Source: Bathymodiolus brooksi (taxonomy: Eukaryota; Mollusca; Bivalvia; Mytilida; Modiolidae). Taken from it: DNA of 64,000 nt. The notes beneath the pieces were generated by a model. That model searched no databases. It worked only from the letters and a program-made list of their open reading frames with translations, and was not told where the DNA came from. The stretch is taken from contig OY804579.1 of the NCBI GenBank assembly GCA_963680875.1, positions 17,717,804 to 17,781,803 on the forward strand. The letters run 5' to 3'. This document shows, one piece after another, positions 43,501 through 58,500 of the stretch (position 1 is its first letter; every line of letters begins with the position of its first letter). The position numbers were made by a program, and so were the translations under genes.

Positions 43501-46500
43501 TTTCCGAAAGTAGTTCCAATGGGAACTATCGTAATACGGACGAGGTCTGATGAAGGTACGGAATCAGCCGAAGTTGCGACGAGTGAGTTCATTCGATATG
43601 GTCCGATATGAATAATATTATTGATAGTATTTAGATTAAAATAAAAAAAAAATAGGTGATACATGAACGATGTGGATGTGGTGAACATGAGGGGCAATCT
43701 ATCAAACACTATAGAACATGTGGCACCGTGGCTTCGATCATATGATAGTTTAAATAACATGAACCTTTGCAATCAGTTACTATCACAAGTAAATGTTGCG
43801 AGATCTATTCCCGCACATAGCTAAGTGCACTTCATACCAATTTATGTGATAACCTTGATCAGTTATTTTAATAGGTCTGTGTTTATCTCCGAAAACCAAT
43901 AAACTGAAAGTGGCGTTAAGCTCTTATAATCATTATCTATTGAACATATAAAGCTCAGTTTGTGACCATCAAATCAACATTTAATGCCGGCATATCGTCA
44001 ATTACAACACCGTTATCTCCTAATTGTCGATTAGAAGTATTTAGTCGATCAAAGCCAGTATATAACATTGATTGCATTGGATGTTCTGTCCAATTTGCAT
44101 TGCTTTGTTTATGTGTATCATAAAAAGTAAATGTGCATAGTTAACATAAAGCAATTGGCTTAGTTAATAGGTCCTTCATTACGCAATATACAATATGCTA
44201 ATGCAATTATAATGTAACGAGTATTTTCATTGGCTATCGAGAGCTGTAAAATCTGCAGTTGACATGCCTGAAGGAATGATATATTCCTACGCCGAATGCA
44301 CTTGTTTGTAAACAATATGGCTGACCCAGATATTTCCGACTATGAATTTGACGCTGACGACCTATATAGGAGATTTGAACATTTCATGGCATCAATTGGA
44401 TATTTGATGGTCGCAATTCGAGTTTACTGTCCATTATAATGCAATACTGAACATAAAAATGTATTCTTGCATGTCCCTGGGTCTAAAAATTACAAAAAAT
44501 AAAATTCCGGGTAATATTGTTGATCGACTTTGGCACATAAACAACGTGACGTCATGTGAAGACTTCCAGTTTAAAATGTAAAGATCAGACGTTATTTGGC
44601 TTCGTGTACGCTTCAATTTAGATAGAAATTAACTAAAATAAGTTTTCAAGGTAGGCATTTTAATTATTTTTGTGCATTGTTGTACATATGACATGTAGGA
44701 TTTCATGTTTTCAAGATGGCGGATCCTTAAACAACTACATTACTATTTTTTTAGCGGAAGGAATTTGAAAAGTGCATATATTTCGTCATTTATTTGTATG
44801 TTTTCAAACTAGTGTGCACACGTTGGGAGAATTGCATAAGAATAGGAATAACAGTACTGTATTTTAAGAGTTGGAGGTGTCAATTGTGGGTTTGATGGTC
44901 GAAAATGCAGTTTTACTGGCGACGCGAAGCACTGTTATTCCTTAATTAGTACAGTGTTTTAAGATATAAAGTATATGTGCATAAGGCTTAAAAACTTGGA
45001 GAAAGACGATGTTATCCGAGCCTTTCTTAGTTTTTATTGCGAATACACATTAACTTTATATTGTCATATATATTGACACTACATGAACTGAGACAAAGAC
45101 AAGGTTAATCGATCTTCTTCCTTATTACTTTGCATCGAATACACATAAACTTTATATTTAAAGACACTGCATTAATATTGTACTTAACCTGCAGAAAAAT
45201 CAATTAATCCATGAAAAGTTGTAGGTTATATTGAATAAGAAAATAATACATCTATACCTTGTTTGTCCCTTTAACTATTTTCTATTAAAATAAATTGACA
45301 ACTTGTTTCTCAACCCTAACAAGTAATCCATGTGAAAGGATACCAGAAAAGCTTCAATGTGGTCAATGACCGCATCTAACAAAACAATATCCAATTAATG
45401 AATTATGACTACTCAAAAGGAATGAGTGGATGAGAAATTTGATTTGAATGCCGTAACGATTTCAGCATAAAACAATGTACGGTTTTGTGTTTGTATGCGG
45501 ATGGCGGTGTCCAACCCATATTGCATTGTATTTTTACTTTGTTTTTTTCTATGTTGTATGTTTTCAAACTAGTGTGCACACGTTGGGAGAATTTCATAAA
45601 AATTCTCTGGATTGTCATTTTGTATTGCCCCTTCGGTATTCTCTAACGTTTACTTGCATTGCACTGTCCATACCGTATGTGATAATTTTAATGCAATAGC
45701 CTTTGGCCATTAAGACTTATACAGAATACGTGATGTTGTTTTCTCTTCAAAATTATTTACCAAGTTTCTTATGAAGATATACTGTTCAATCTCTCAGCAC
45801 TAGTTAGCACTATTGTTGATATATTAGACATTTAAATGATTTATTATCATTATAACAGAACCCAATTAATCTGTCTGTCTTAAGGCAAGTACCTTACTGT
45901 AGATTTACAGAAGCTAACAATTGTATTTTTATAGATCACGGTTACCCCTTTTTACTGGTATTATCGACTATTTAAATTTACTCATTTGTTGTTTCCCTCT
46001 TGGGTTCTAAAACACTGTAAGGTGATATAATTATGTGATACACGTAAAATAAGACTGATTGTAACCAAGGCGACTACAATGAATAAATAGAGCCTATATG
46101 CAATTGTCTTTCTACAACGATGAGAGATGGGAAACAATTTCAGGAAATAAGTTAAGAAAAGCATGAATCTAATTTAGGTCTACCCGTAAATTTAATTTGG
46201 TACGTTATGTTGCTTTAGATGTCACTTTGTCCAGTGACAAAACATTTATAGAGCGAAAATTGTTCTTATTATTGACAACGACCGGTAAAGACAGATCTCC
46301 TGTGTATTACACTAAAATATATCTACATTAAATCTTTGTTGAAATTAAATAAAACTATCCAATGGAATGTGGAATTCATAATACAATCAAGGGAATCTAA
46401 CGCACCAATTAAAACATAATTATATACTGCTCTGAATATAATATCATTTCAAGCTAGAAAGGTTTGAATATACCAAATGGATAACCAGAAACTGTAATTC

Positions 46501-49500
46501 AAACAAGGAACAAGAATACAATCACCAAACGAAAAATTGACAAAAGGAAAACCAATGGTTGAGAAAGTACTTCACAGAAAAGAAGAGTTAGAAGATACCA
46601 AAGGGGCAATCATAATCCGTATTTCGAAGAACAGACAACACAATGGCCAAAAGAAAAATCACAAAAGGATTAAAGATCGAGTAACACGAACCCCTCTGAA
46701 AACCAGGGGTGAACTCAGGTGCTCAGATATAGCAACACAAACCCCACTAATATCCCGGGATGAACACAGGCGATCCATATGGGTAAGCAGCTTTTGTTTC
46801 ACTATCCGCAAATCAAGTGGGATATCACGATTGATGAAAGAAGAGCTGGATTCTGACTACGACAAACGCAATCTGTGACACAGATATTCAATATCCAAAC
46901 CATGACGATGACCATTAAACGTTCGAAGCGAAGACTTTAACTTAATCACTAAAAACCCTTGCAACATCCCAAAATAATGAACATCCTGACAGTTTCCTCA
47001 ATGACTGGAATTTCGTGTCAATTCAAAGATAAATATTCCATAAGGACGTACTCCTGGAAAGTTGCTATGGGAAAATTGAAATTTCTCTTTTGTCGTAAAG
47101 TGTGGCTTTTAATAAGCACCCATTGTCAAAATATATAGCTTTGTCACGATATGAAGCAGACCTAGCTATATACATGTGCTAAAGTTAATCTCATACGATT
47201 GACATAGTCATAAACCATGGAATCAGGGTATCATCTGTATAGGGTATGCGTCATATATGTGCAAATAAAAGAAATTCAAGCGAAAAGAGGAGTACATTTG
47301 ATATATATATGAATACCGATTGCCTGTTGAAAAACATGTCAACCAAACATATAAAATATCTTGGCGATCAAAAACTGGAGCATATCAATCAATGATATCA
47401 GTGTAAGAGAACCACGAGGATCTGTGGAACTATGTTTTTGTCTACAATGCCATTCTTTTTCATGAAACAAGGTTGAACAAATTAGTTCAATATTTGCGGT
47501 TTTTAGTGGGGTTCGTGTAACTCGATCTTTAATGTTATGTGTATGTTTTGTAGATCGTTGTGTGTCCTTTTGTACTTTTTTCTTTTGGCCATTGTGTTCT
47601 TCTTCGATATACGAATTCTGATTACCCCTTTGGTATCTTCAAACTCTTCTTTGTGTAAAGAATAGTGAAGTCAAATGTTACGGTTATATAAATATGAAAA
47701 CTATAATAAGTGGTATTATTTCAATCGTATTTAACCTAGTCTTTATAGTTTGGTCCATTTCATGTACCTATGCAAATGAGGTGAACGAATCAAGTAGTTC
47801 AATTAGTTTAAACATATTTTATTAATTAATTCAATATAACATTACAATATTCAGCTATATACATTACATGATAAGAAGAAATTAATAGGATTGGGAAACA
47901 AGTTACAAGAACTTATATTAATCCCTATCCGTAGGAATAGATTTCATATATAATATATTGTGAATCTCTAAGGGGAGAAGCAAATAGAACTAACTAACAA
48001 ATTTGATATAAATTACAGAAGGTATAAGAAGATAAAACAAAGAAAGTGATCTGGTGTTTGATGTAAAAAATGTTTGATTCAAAGTAATTAAAAAAGAAGA
48101 AAAAAGAAGAATGAAATAAGGGAACTAGGTACTGCTGATTTTAGATGAAACGTTTACTGTTTACTATAAACTTTTGTACATTTAAAAATAAACTGTTATT
48201 TTGATCGTCTGTGAGGTCAGGTGATCCAAAAAGTAAACGGTCAACTGTCAAGTTCATAGGAATATCAATTGATTCGATATACCGATTTCTCGAATCGTTG
48301 AATTTATGACAATAAAAAAGATAATGCGAATTAGTTTCAGGGACCCCTTGATGACAACTACAGATGGGCGAATCTACTACATTTTTTAGGAATAGATGAT
48401 GGTTTAGAGAGCTACATGCAGTTCGTAATCTCATGTGAAGGATTTGTCCAATTCGAGTTCCTGAGTAATAATAAATAGGTTTCTTTATACATTTTGATTT
48501 ATAATAGGATTTGAGAGATGAAGGAGACTTGCTATCTCTTATTGATGTGGGTTCGCTGTTCCATAATCTTACAGTAGAGGGTAGAAAATAATTATTATAC
48601 AAGGTTGTTCTAGTACGTACTGGGGGGATACTTACGGCCTGTCTAGTGTTGTAGTCATGAATATTTTCAAAGTTACAGGGAACAATTGCACTAAGGTAAG
48701 GAGGAACAAGACCGTTTACCATTTTATAAAAATATATTTTTTTGTGATTTTCTCGTCTTGCCTGTAACGTCTCCCAACCCGTCTCTTTATATAAACTATT
48801 AATAGATACTAACCGAGTTCCCCCAGTGACGATTCTAGCAGCCTCTATTTGAACATTTTCTAATTTATTTATCAAGAACAATGTTTTATTATCCCATACG
48901 ACGTCTGCATATTCCAAAATCGGCCGAATGAAGGTAAGATAAATCTTTTCTAAGGTTTTCCTATCTAGAATAAATTTGAATTTTCTTAGTATGTTAACTC
49001 TAATAAAAGCTTTCTTTGTTATTAGATCAATATGTTTTTGCCAGCTACCGTCATTTGAAATGTCTAAACCGAGATGTTTATGTTCTGTAACTTGATTAAT
49101 TATTGTATTATTCATTATAAGGGGCGGATGAAGGGGTTTGTTAATCTTTCTAGTGATCGTCATAGTTTCTGTTTTTTGAGGGTTAAAGTTTACTAGCCAC
49201 TTTGTGGACCATGCATGAATTGTTGCCATGTCGTTATTTAACGTTATTGCCGATTCACGAGGGTTATCAACAATAACATACAAGCTAGTGTCATCAGCAA
49301 ATAGTTTTATAGATGAGTGAATTTCTGTGACAATGTCATTTATAAATATTATAAAAAATAGAGACCCTAGAATAGATCCCTGGGGAACCCCGGCTTTGAT
49401 AGTGCGCCATTTAGAATGTGCGCTTTCTATAACCACTCGTTGTTTTCTGTCTGTAAGATAATTTTTTATCCATAACAATAAAGATCCTTGTATCCCAATA

Positions 49501-52500
49501 TTTTCTAATTTATTAAGTAAACCCTTATGCCAAACCCTGTCAAAAGCTTTACTTATGTCACAAAAAACTACGCGTATTTCTTTTCCTTCGTCTAAAGCTT
49601 TTCCGAATTCGTTTGTGAGACTTAGAAGTTGGTTAATTGCAGAGTCACCAGGAGTGAACCCCGATTGGTGTGGGGTAATAATACTATTTTTGAGTAAAAA
49701 ATTATAGACATGTTTATAAATACATCTTTCCATTACCTTGCCCAAGACACTAATTAGAGAAATAGGTCTGTAATTATTTACCTTACTCGGATTATCTTTC
49801 TTAAAGACTGGAGTGACATTTGCCAGCTTCCACTGTGTCGGGAATCCACAAGTTGACAGAGACAAGTTAAATAACAGACACAATGGAAGCTTCAAAATGG
49901 AAGCCCCTTCTCTTACTAGTCGTGGGTTTATTAAATCTGGTCCAGTTGCTTTTGTAGTGTCGAGCAATTGTAGAACATCTTCTACGTCAGTTTCTGTAAT
50001 GTGTAGTTGTGTCAGTTTGTCATAAAGTGGATCAATAGGTTCCGGAACTGTCGAATTAGAGTCGTCCAGGTTTGATTGTTCACTGAAAAAGTCGTTAATT
50101 AACTCACATTTTGCAAAATTGTCACATATTAAGTCATCGTCTGTTTGTAAGGGGGGTATTGAACGATTTTTACTTGAACCAAGTAGTCTTTTAACAAGAT
50201 TCCACCAATTTTTACTACCAGATGATTCTGCTATAATTTTTTCGGATATTGTAGAAAAATAATCATTCTTTGCCATTCTTATCAAATTATTGCATTTGTT
50301 CCTGGTTATACGATACTTTTCCCAATGGTTTATAGAATTTGTATGTTTTGCTTTTTATGGATTCGATTTTTCCTACGTATGAATTTCTTGATACTTGTAG
50401 TAATCCATGGTCGGCTATCTTTATGTACCGTTATAAATCTGTTAGGAATAGTATTATCTGCTATATTTAAAATCGTGTTTGTTATAATGTCTACAATTGT
50501 GTCTACGTCGTTATGTCCAAACAAAGTCTCCCAGTCCACATCTGTAAGTTGTTGTCTATACGAGTCAAAATCACCCTTGTCGTAAAGAAATATTTTCCTT
50601 TTATAAGATGTCCATGGTTTACTAGAATGGTGTAGTAAACCAATCACAGGTAAATGATACCTAACCTGTTCGAGCAGTGGAGCACCTACATCTGTGAAAA
50701 GTACACTTAATGGGTTACTTACGAGAATCAAATCCAATAAAGATGAACTGTGTTCAGTTACATATGTAGGTTCAGTTATAAGTTGATGCAGACTAAATTG
50801 GGTCATTAGTGACCCAATCTTATCATTTATATTGTTATTAAGTTGATTAATATTGAAGTCTCCTGTCAAAATTATATCATAGTTACAATTTAGAGCTAGA
50901 TCAATAGAATGTTCAATATTTCTCCAGGTTTGCAGATCACTAGTTGGTGGGATATAGAATGTGCCGTACAAGTATTTTTTATTATTTAGCTTTATTTCTA
51001 ACCATATACACTCAAGACTACCTACATGAAGATCAGGTCTAATTGTACAGTTGACAGTATTCTTAACATATACGATGACACCACCACCTACTTTATTAGA
51101 TCTATCTCGTCGAAATGGGGGGAATTTATAATCGGGAATTTCCAAACATTGTTGGTCGGTAGATGTATTTTCGTTTAACCAGCTCTCAGTGAACGAAAGT
51201 ATATCGTGGCAAGAATACTCAGCTGAGATCATATCTATCTTAGATACAATACTTTGAATATTTAGATGAAGGAATGAAAATGTATTGTTTATGAGCTCGC
51301 TTACTGCAGATATATTATCTAAATCACTGCTAGAACTACTAGAGATGTCCGAATCAAACGGACCTGGATTAATTTCAATTCCCGATATAATTAACAAAAT
51401 GCAAAGAACAATGAAGAAATTGAGACATTTAAGAACAAAAATGCTGTTATTAGTTTTCACCTGTAACTTGTGTATATCAGGACAGCAAAGTGATTTATTT
51501 ACCTTGCTTGTATTTTTTCTGGTCTCTGCTGCTTTGCAAAAGAAATGCACTAATATTAATAATGGTGTAATTTTGGTTCCGTACAACAAAAGTAGATTAA
51601 AACAAGCAATATCAGTAATGCTTAACAGCTTACATTTTTTCACAGAGCGTGCAACAGTGTAATACTTACCGATGCTTTCTCTATATTGATCTACTTCGAT
51701 ACCCATCAGGTTATACCAGTGTTTTGAATGTATAGGGAAGAAAGGCAATCGGTAAATAAATAAAGTAGCCTAAAGAAAACAGCACGATTCATCAGCAGTA
51801 CCTTAAAAATGTGCAAAAGGAATTTACAAAAAACACCACGTTCGTGGTGAAAGGTGCGATGCAAAACTAAAGTGCGAATTAAATAAAGAAATATGTAGAC
51901 AATAAACATGGGAAAATAGGAGGAGGTATATGGAGGGGTTTATTTATATGATACTAAACACATCATGATAAATATCTAGTATTTCTATATTATATTGAAT
52001 GAAACGGGTGAATCAATATTATATTTAGAACAAATAAAGTTTAATTATATGTGCGTTCCAAGCTAATTGTACCACAGTGATAATTGGGGGAAAGATTTAG
52101 CGGCAATGTTTTTTTTTAACTTATTTACTAAGTTATAATCCAATTGAATGCAAAACAATATATATATATATATATATATATATTTGACAGCTCTAAAATC
52201 TAATTCTAACACTGTTTGGTTTAATTTTCAGACGTATATATATATATATATATAGCTTAGAGGCAAAATGATTGTGTCTTTTTCTCGTAAATTACCCTTT
52301 ATTTATGAGATAAATTATCAATATCTGACACAACAATGTGGTTTTAAATAATAATAATAGTATAAAATAAATTAACAAATACAGAATTAAATTAAATTAA
52401 ACAGATAAACACAAACAAGTAGAAGTAAGAAAATCAACAACAAAAACAGAACAAACTAATGAAAGAAGTCAAATATATAAACATATACTGTACAACAAAG

Positions 52501-55500
52501 TATTACTCATACACACACACCCACACCAACACATGGGTCAAAGGTTCATCCGCATCAAGACACCCTGGATACAAAGGTCACCCCCGGACCCTCTTACGTT
52601 TATACACTTGAAAGCAGTTTTAATAAGAAGTTATTTCAATAATCTCATATAATTCTTTATATATAATTCACAGGCATTTATAATTTAATCATAAAGGTAA
52701 ATCTCAATGTCCTAATTTTCATCAAATATATAGTAATTTTTGGTGAGGGAGATTAAACTTTGCCTAAATAATGTTTCAAGAAAAGGTAGAAACAAAATCA
52801 TGTGAATATTACAAATTGAAACAAAACCATATTATTTTCTGCCTTCAGTGCTGTAACTTCATGATTATCGAGTAAGAATCGACCGGAAAAGAAACCCTTT
52901 AAACTTAAGGTTTTCCTTGAAATATATAGGAAACTGCGGAAAGACCCCGACCATTTAATATTTATGAATGACTAAGTACTGTAAGGTCTGTTCGATTGAC
53001 TTAATTATTTTGCTTTTATTGAAGATTACAACAAACATGATGAAAAAACGACAAGGAAAATAATTATATTCATATGTATGAGAATGTGCGTGTGTTAATA
53101 CATATATTCAACAACAACAAAATATAAATATAAATAAAAAGGGAATACAATAGTACTTACAGTAATGTTGCTTTACCATTGAGACCTTACGGCAATATAA
53201 AGGTGTGTTGAGAACAGATATTTGATTGGACGAGGACAACCTTGTCCCCAATCGGAATGTTACTACAATTTGGTTATAGTAAAGTCACGTGGATATAAAA
53301 TATATACCTATATTTACGAATGACAAAATACTGGAGGTCTGTTCGATTGACAGAATTATTTTGCTTTCATTGTGATTACCATTAGACATACATTTTCTAT
53401 CAAATGCATGTATCATTGCGTAATGATATTGTGATTGCCAAGGTCAAGAAAACAAACACGAAATTCTTAAGATTTACTTCTGTATGGGTTCCTAATATGC
53501 TTAATAATGGTGCACTCTTTATCTGTAAGCCTCGTCTCTAATGTTTTTAATGAGAATCTGGTCGTTTAAGTGTAATTTTGTTCAATAGTTGGGGAATTCC
53601 TTAAGACAAATTAAATTGAGAACATGAAAAACTGTAATATATAGAAAATGGACTACGATCATTGTCGACACAGTCATACTAGTACATAGCCATACAATTT
53701 AACATGGACGTCAGCCAGCACAGCACAAAACATGTTTCTGATTGTACTATTTTACCAATTGATTAATAAATCGAATTAGAAAGTGTTATAACTTGACGTA
53801 TATATTGAATAAAATGGTGTTTTAGAATGTACTTTGACTCCGAGTATCATCTGTAATACCAAATAACTGACGGACGTAAGCACAATGAAGCATAATTGGC
53901 ATATAAACTTGTGAATCGTGGTTGTAACGTGCTTTGCATTGACATCAGATAATGTTGATACAAAGCAGAAAGCACAAGTGATTCATCTTAACAATTAATT
54001 GCATTGTGTTGTCCATGTCGACTGTTTTCTGTCACTTAAATTACTTACAAATGATGCTACGCTATTATCAGATGAACTCGTTTTGAATTCATTGCAGAAT
54101 ATCCTTGTCATAGTCACAGTCCCGTTCTTATAAATAAATGTTAGCGAAATCCGAAGGACAATCAAGAATGGACATTCCAGAGACACTGGCAACATTAGGT
54201 ACACAAGATACAACACGAAGACAAACAAAACCAAAAACCACAAACAAAGAAGACCAAAAGATGAACAACACGGACCCCACCCAAACCCGAAGGTAACCTA
54301 GGTGTTTTTTGTACTAGATTTGTTAGAATAATATCATGACGGAAACCACAAGTGGCGTAGCAACCGCCCATCTTCTTGCAGCACCTTAGTTCAGCCTTAT
54401 TCAATGAGGTTCATGTTGTCCAATGAATGACATTCTGCAGTATTTTCGCGACCATTGATTGTCATTTTATTTTCACCCAGCCATTGCATTGTATGTTCTT
54501 CGATTGATGGCTTCTGGTTACAACCTTTTTTTTTGTATCTTCAAACTTTTCATAGCAGAAAACTGTAATTGAAATGTATCTCATTGTTATTATAGGGACA
54601 CAGTTGCATAGCTATGTTTTTCTATGGAAAAGTCAAAGGTAAAAATAACCCTGAAATCAAACGTAATGTCCGTACAAATGACATACTACAAAGCCATGAT
54701 ATACAAATCTAAATATTCTAAAATTTACTTTTTTAGTTTCTTTATTCTACACATTACCTGAAAATGAAGTGTTTTGAAAACATCACAAGCTCTCTGGTAT
54801 TGTTGTTCCAGAAGAACGTTGGTCTTGTTGATAAACACCACTCTTCCTACAGAAGATAATGTGCATCGTTTACATAAAATTATAAAGAAGAGTTTGAATA
54901 TATCAAAGGGGTAATCATAATCCGTATATCGAAGAAGAACAGACAACACAATGGCCAAAAGATAAAGGACGAAAGGACAAACAACGATCTATAAAACATA
55001 AAGATCGAGTAACACGAACCATACTTAAAATCGGGGGTGAACTCAGGTGTTCCAGAAGGGTAAGCAGTTCTCGATGACAATGTGAGGAGATTATGAAGTT
55101 TGATCAATCGATGATGAGACTAAAAGTACATGGACGAACATTTAATCTGAATTTTATATATTGTTATTCTTAAATGCACAGAATTCAATATTATAATCTA
55201 CACAGGAAATCAGTGTCGTATTTGAATTTGGATAAAACAAGTACTGTCCGTTATGGAAAAAAACCAAATAATTGCATGATCTATATTTTCACAATGATAA
55301 CAAATACATTTAAGAAATTACGGATCAAATATTATGAGTATATTTTCCCATACAATGAAGGACACTAATTATTTGATCTATATAAGCGTTGTTCACAAAT
55401 TTCTGAAATACGTTTATATTACATGTGAATCAATAAACATGCAAGAAAAAAACCCGAAGGGGCAATCAAGCATCCGGAGACACAGGCAATATTGGACACC

Positions 55501-58500
55501 GAATGAAGGCTGCCAACATACATCAATATTTTCAATAATGGAGACGCAACATAATTAAAATACATTCTTGATGGGGAAGTCATAATTATGCCATAAATTA
55601 AAGGCCATCGTTGTGCTGGAACAAATGATATTAGATCATGATGAGATATCTAGCATTACACACCAAATTGATAAATTCTTACATTTAAAAATGTCTGAAT
55701 ATTATTTTTATAAATTTGTGTGAGCAAAGATTATTTAAAAAAACACAATTTCAATTAGAAAAAAACCATATCCATTTGAAGGTGTTCCCTAATAATAAAC
55801 AATAAAGTAACTATTTTTAAAAAGGCAAATAGAAAATAGTCGTATATATATATAGAGTCTCCATATTGGTTCGACATTAGACATTAAAAAAGTATCTCAG
55901 TGAGACGAAAATTGTGTCATTCGACAAAGTGTTTAATTCTTTATCACTTTGTTTTGTGTACTTGGTGTTGTTTTACAAACCATTTTAGACGTTTATAATA
56001 TATTTTACTTGTATAGTATTGTTATACCGTAACGATCCAACACCCCGTACGATTGATCGTTGACTGGTTTTTCAGACGGTGTGTGTGTGTGTGGATGGGT
56101 GTGTGTGTGTGGTGTGCATGCATTGCTACCTCTCAAAGTAATCGACTGTGATAACGGGCACCATTGGACTGAAAGCATTTTGTGTCCCATTAATTGTGTC
56201 TGTCGATAAATTCCACTTAAAACATGAGAGAAAGAAATATGTCTACAAAACAAACAATATGAAAAAAGAGTACTTTGATTAATGATTTCTCATTACATGT
56301 TAAGTTCATTTTTTAGAGAATGTTTCCAGGTATGTACATAGACACATACCTTTCGGGTTCTTCAACAAATGATCCTCTATTATATGGAAGGCAACATATG
56401 TTTTCCCAGCATTAGTTCCAGCACACATGATTGTATTTGTCCCTTTCAAAGCTAGTACGGCTAATTCTCGTTGGTAATCACGGAGATCTATCAACGATGG
56501 TTCTCTTTCTGAAAATTTATATTAGTATATTTGAACTTGTATTTTGGATTAAATAATATTGTGCACTAAACGTAGGTAAAAGACAATTCTCTATGGCTAA
56601 ATGTTTACAAATTGTGAAACGTATAAAGAAGAGATGTAGATCTTGTCAGTCCTATGTATCAGATTGATTGATTGTTTATTGGTTTCTTAACGTCCACAGA
56701 AAAATATTGATACATATACAGGGTGAGTAAAAGCTCAATAATACATAAATATCATACATAACTAAGTGAAGAATGGGACAACAGGGGCAATGCCTACCAA
56801 TGCATAATTATGCATAGTTAAATAGGGACTAAACATTTAACGTCTTGCATCGGCTACAATATGCTTACTCATGTTTGAATTGCGTCGCAATCTCCAAACA
56901 CTATGGTAACGTTTATATTACCGCATTTGGTGAAATAATTTTCGGATATAACATGTGCTATATAATGACCGAACATTGTATGGCTAACCAGGCTTAATTG
57001 CAGTGAAGTTTTAATTCACTACAACACTATACAGATATTGACAAGAAGTGATTATTGTGGCACCTGTCGCGTTAAAGGTCCGGTAGTAAGTCATTTTCAA
57101 AGTTGTTGGTCTAGTGTTTTTTTTTTAGAAAAGGTGGTTCTCTTGCATGTTCACATATGTACCTATGTACGCGTAAGGTTATACGTATATTGGAATAACG
57201 ATACTGGTTAATTTAAGCATATTGTATAATCTAAATAATGACGACACGATAGTTGGTCATGGATATGTAGGGAACAACTTATTGTCTGACAGGTATATAT
57301 GGGGATATTTGTCGGTACAATGCACCTTTTAGAGAAATCGATTGCCTTACACGTCTATATGATAACATGTTATCATTAAAGTTCATTATATAAAGGTAGA
57401 CCAGTGGATAAAAATGTAGCAACCACAATGGTTGTATCCATAGGAGAAAAGTTAGTTAAATTTCGGATGTTTTTCTTATTATGTTTGTCCTTTTCTTTTG
57501 GTCATTGTGTTGTCTGTTCTTCTTCGATTTACGGATTCTGATTACCCTCTTTGGTATCTTCAAACTCTTCTTACAGGTATCTCATATACTCTTATACTGA
57601 ATTTCTTGTAAATTTAATTACCCCCCCCCCCTCCCCCTCCAGCGTTGCAAAGATGATGATGATGTATTAGTTCTCCAGTATAGGTTAATGTAATGCTTGA
57701 TTGCAGTACTCATTTTGTATAATTCATTTTTTTTTCTCCAAAATACACTTTGTGAAATTGGATATCACAGTGAGTCCAACCTTATTGCAAAGTATGAACA
57801 CTATACATTTGCATTACTCTGTGCATGCATAACGTGTGATAACATTGAGCTTAAATCAGAGAGCAGATATGAGAAAAGGAGTGATACTCAAAGGATATTT
57901 ACTATTATGTGAATCGTGTAATTCTGAAAATGAAAATGAATTCTCCATTCTGTTACACACCACTCGAGTCATTACATGTACATTCATAAGTGACACAAAT
58001 GTCTTAAAATAGATTGCCATCATGTACTAGTTGACCAGTATCATGAATTCGTGTACTAACTAATTGTATTCTTGTTGAATTTCAACCGCATCGGTGGTGT
58101 AATGGTTAGCGTGCTCGCCTCGAGTGCGGTAGATCGCGATTTCAATCCAAAGACTATAACATTGGTATTTGTTGCTTCTCCCCTAAGCACGCAGCATTAA
58201 GGATTAAGAGCAAAGGCTAGTTGGTTCGGAATCAGAATAATGTGTCCGAATGGAGCAACACGTCTAACCGGGGACTGTTGTGTCAGTGGGCTAGCACTAT
58301 AAACATCCAACTCAGCGTGATGATCTAGAACAAAGCGGACCTCAATCATCATCTCATTGACAATTAACTTGTTATCGCCATGATATAGCTGAAAAATTGC
58401 TGAGTTGGCATTAAACAGCAATCATTCACTCACTCTTGATAAAATCAATACATGAAAACTATTGTGTCCTTCTTCTAAGAAGGATTTTGATATATTGTGC

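Larger units (their letters stand above)
47810..51950 (-). mobile_element. Non-LTR retrotransposon (LINE), jockey/CR1-like
   Basis: A nearly complete LINE inserted in intron 4 in the same orientation as the host gene. Its two open frames encode an apurinic-type endonuclease (50330-51748) and a reverse transcriptase (48141-50285); a one-base frameshift in an A-run near 50355-50360 separates what was probably one frame. The 3' end is an AT-rich untranslated tail with AATAAA-like words near 47820. I could not find clear target-site duplications, so both boundaries are estimates. The clade is inferred from domain layout only. Confidence 0.85.
43055..54757 (-). other. Intron 4 (11.7 kb)
   Basis: Large intron inside the helicase core between motif Ia and motif II. 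It contains a LINE on the same strand as the gene, several dispersed-repeat copies, AT microsatellites and an unclassified repeat region near 43190-45600. Stretches 45700-46500, 46900-47500 and 51950-54100 are AT-rich with no supported gene. Confidence 0.75.
54847..56349 (-). other. Intron 3 (1.5 kb)
   Basis: Intron between exons 3 and 4. It holds a plus-strand dispersed-repeat copy (54885-55080), a fragment of a second repeat near 55455-55520 and a TG-rich microsatellite near 56081-56118. No exon is seen. Confidence 0.7.

Noticed and set aside
46537..46878. 113-codon plus-strand frame
   Set aside because: It lies in a dispersed repeat copy, and similar translations do not persist in the other copies.
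51285..51662. 125-codon plus-strand frame
   Set aside because: It is antisense to the LINE endonuclease frame, which has clear domain motifs.
58083..58160. A functional tRNA gene
   Set aside because: Box A is good, but box B and the acceptor stem are decayed, and a SINE body with a family tail follows.
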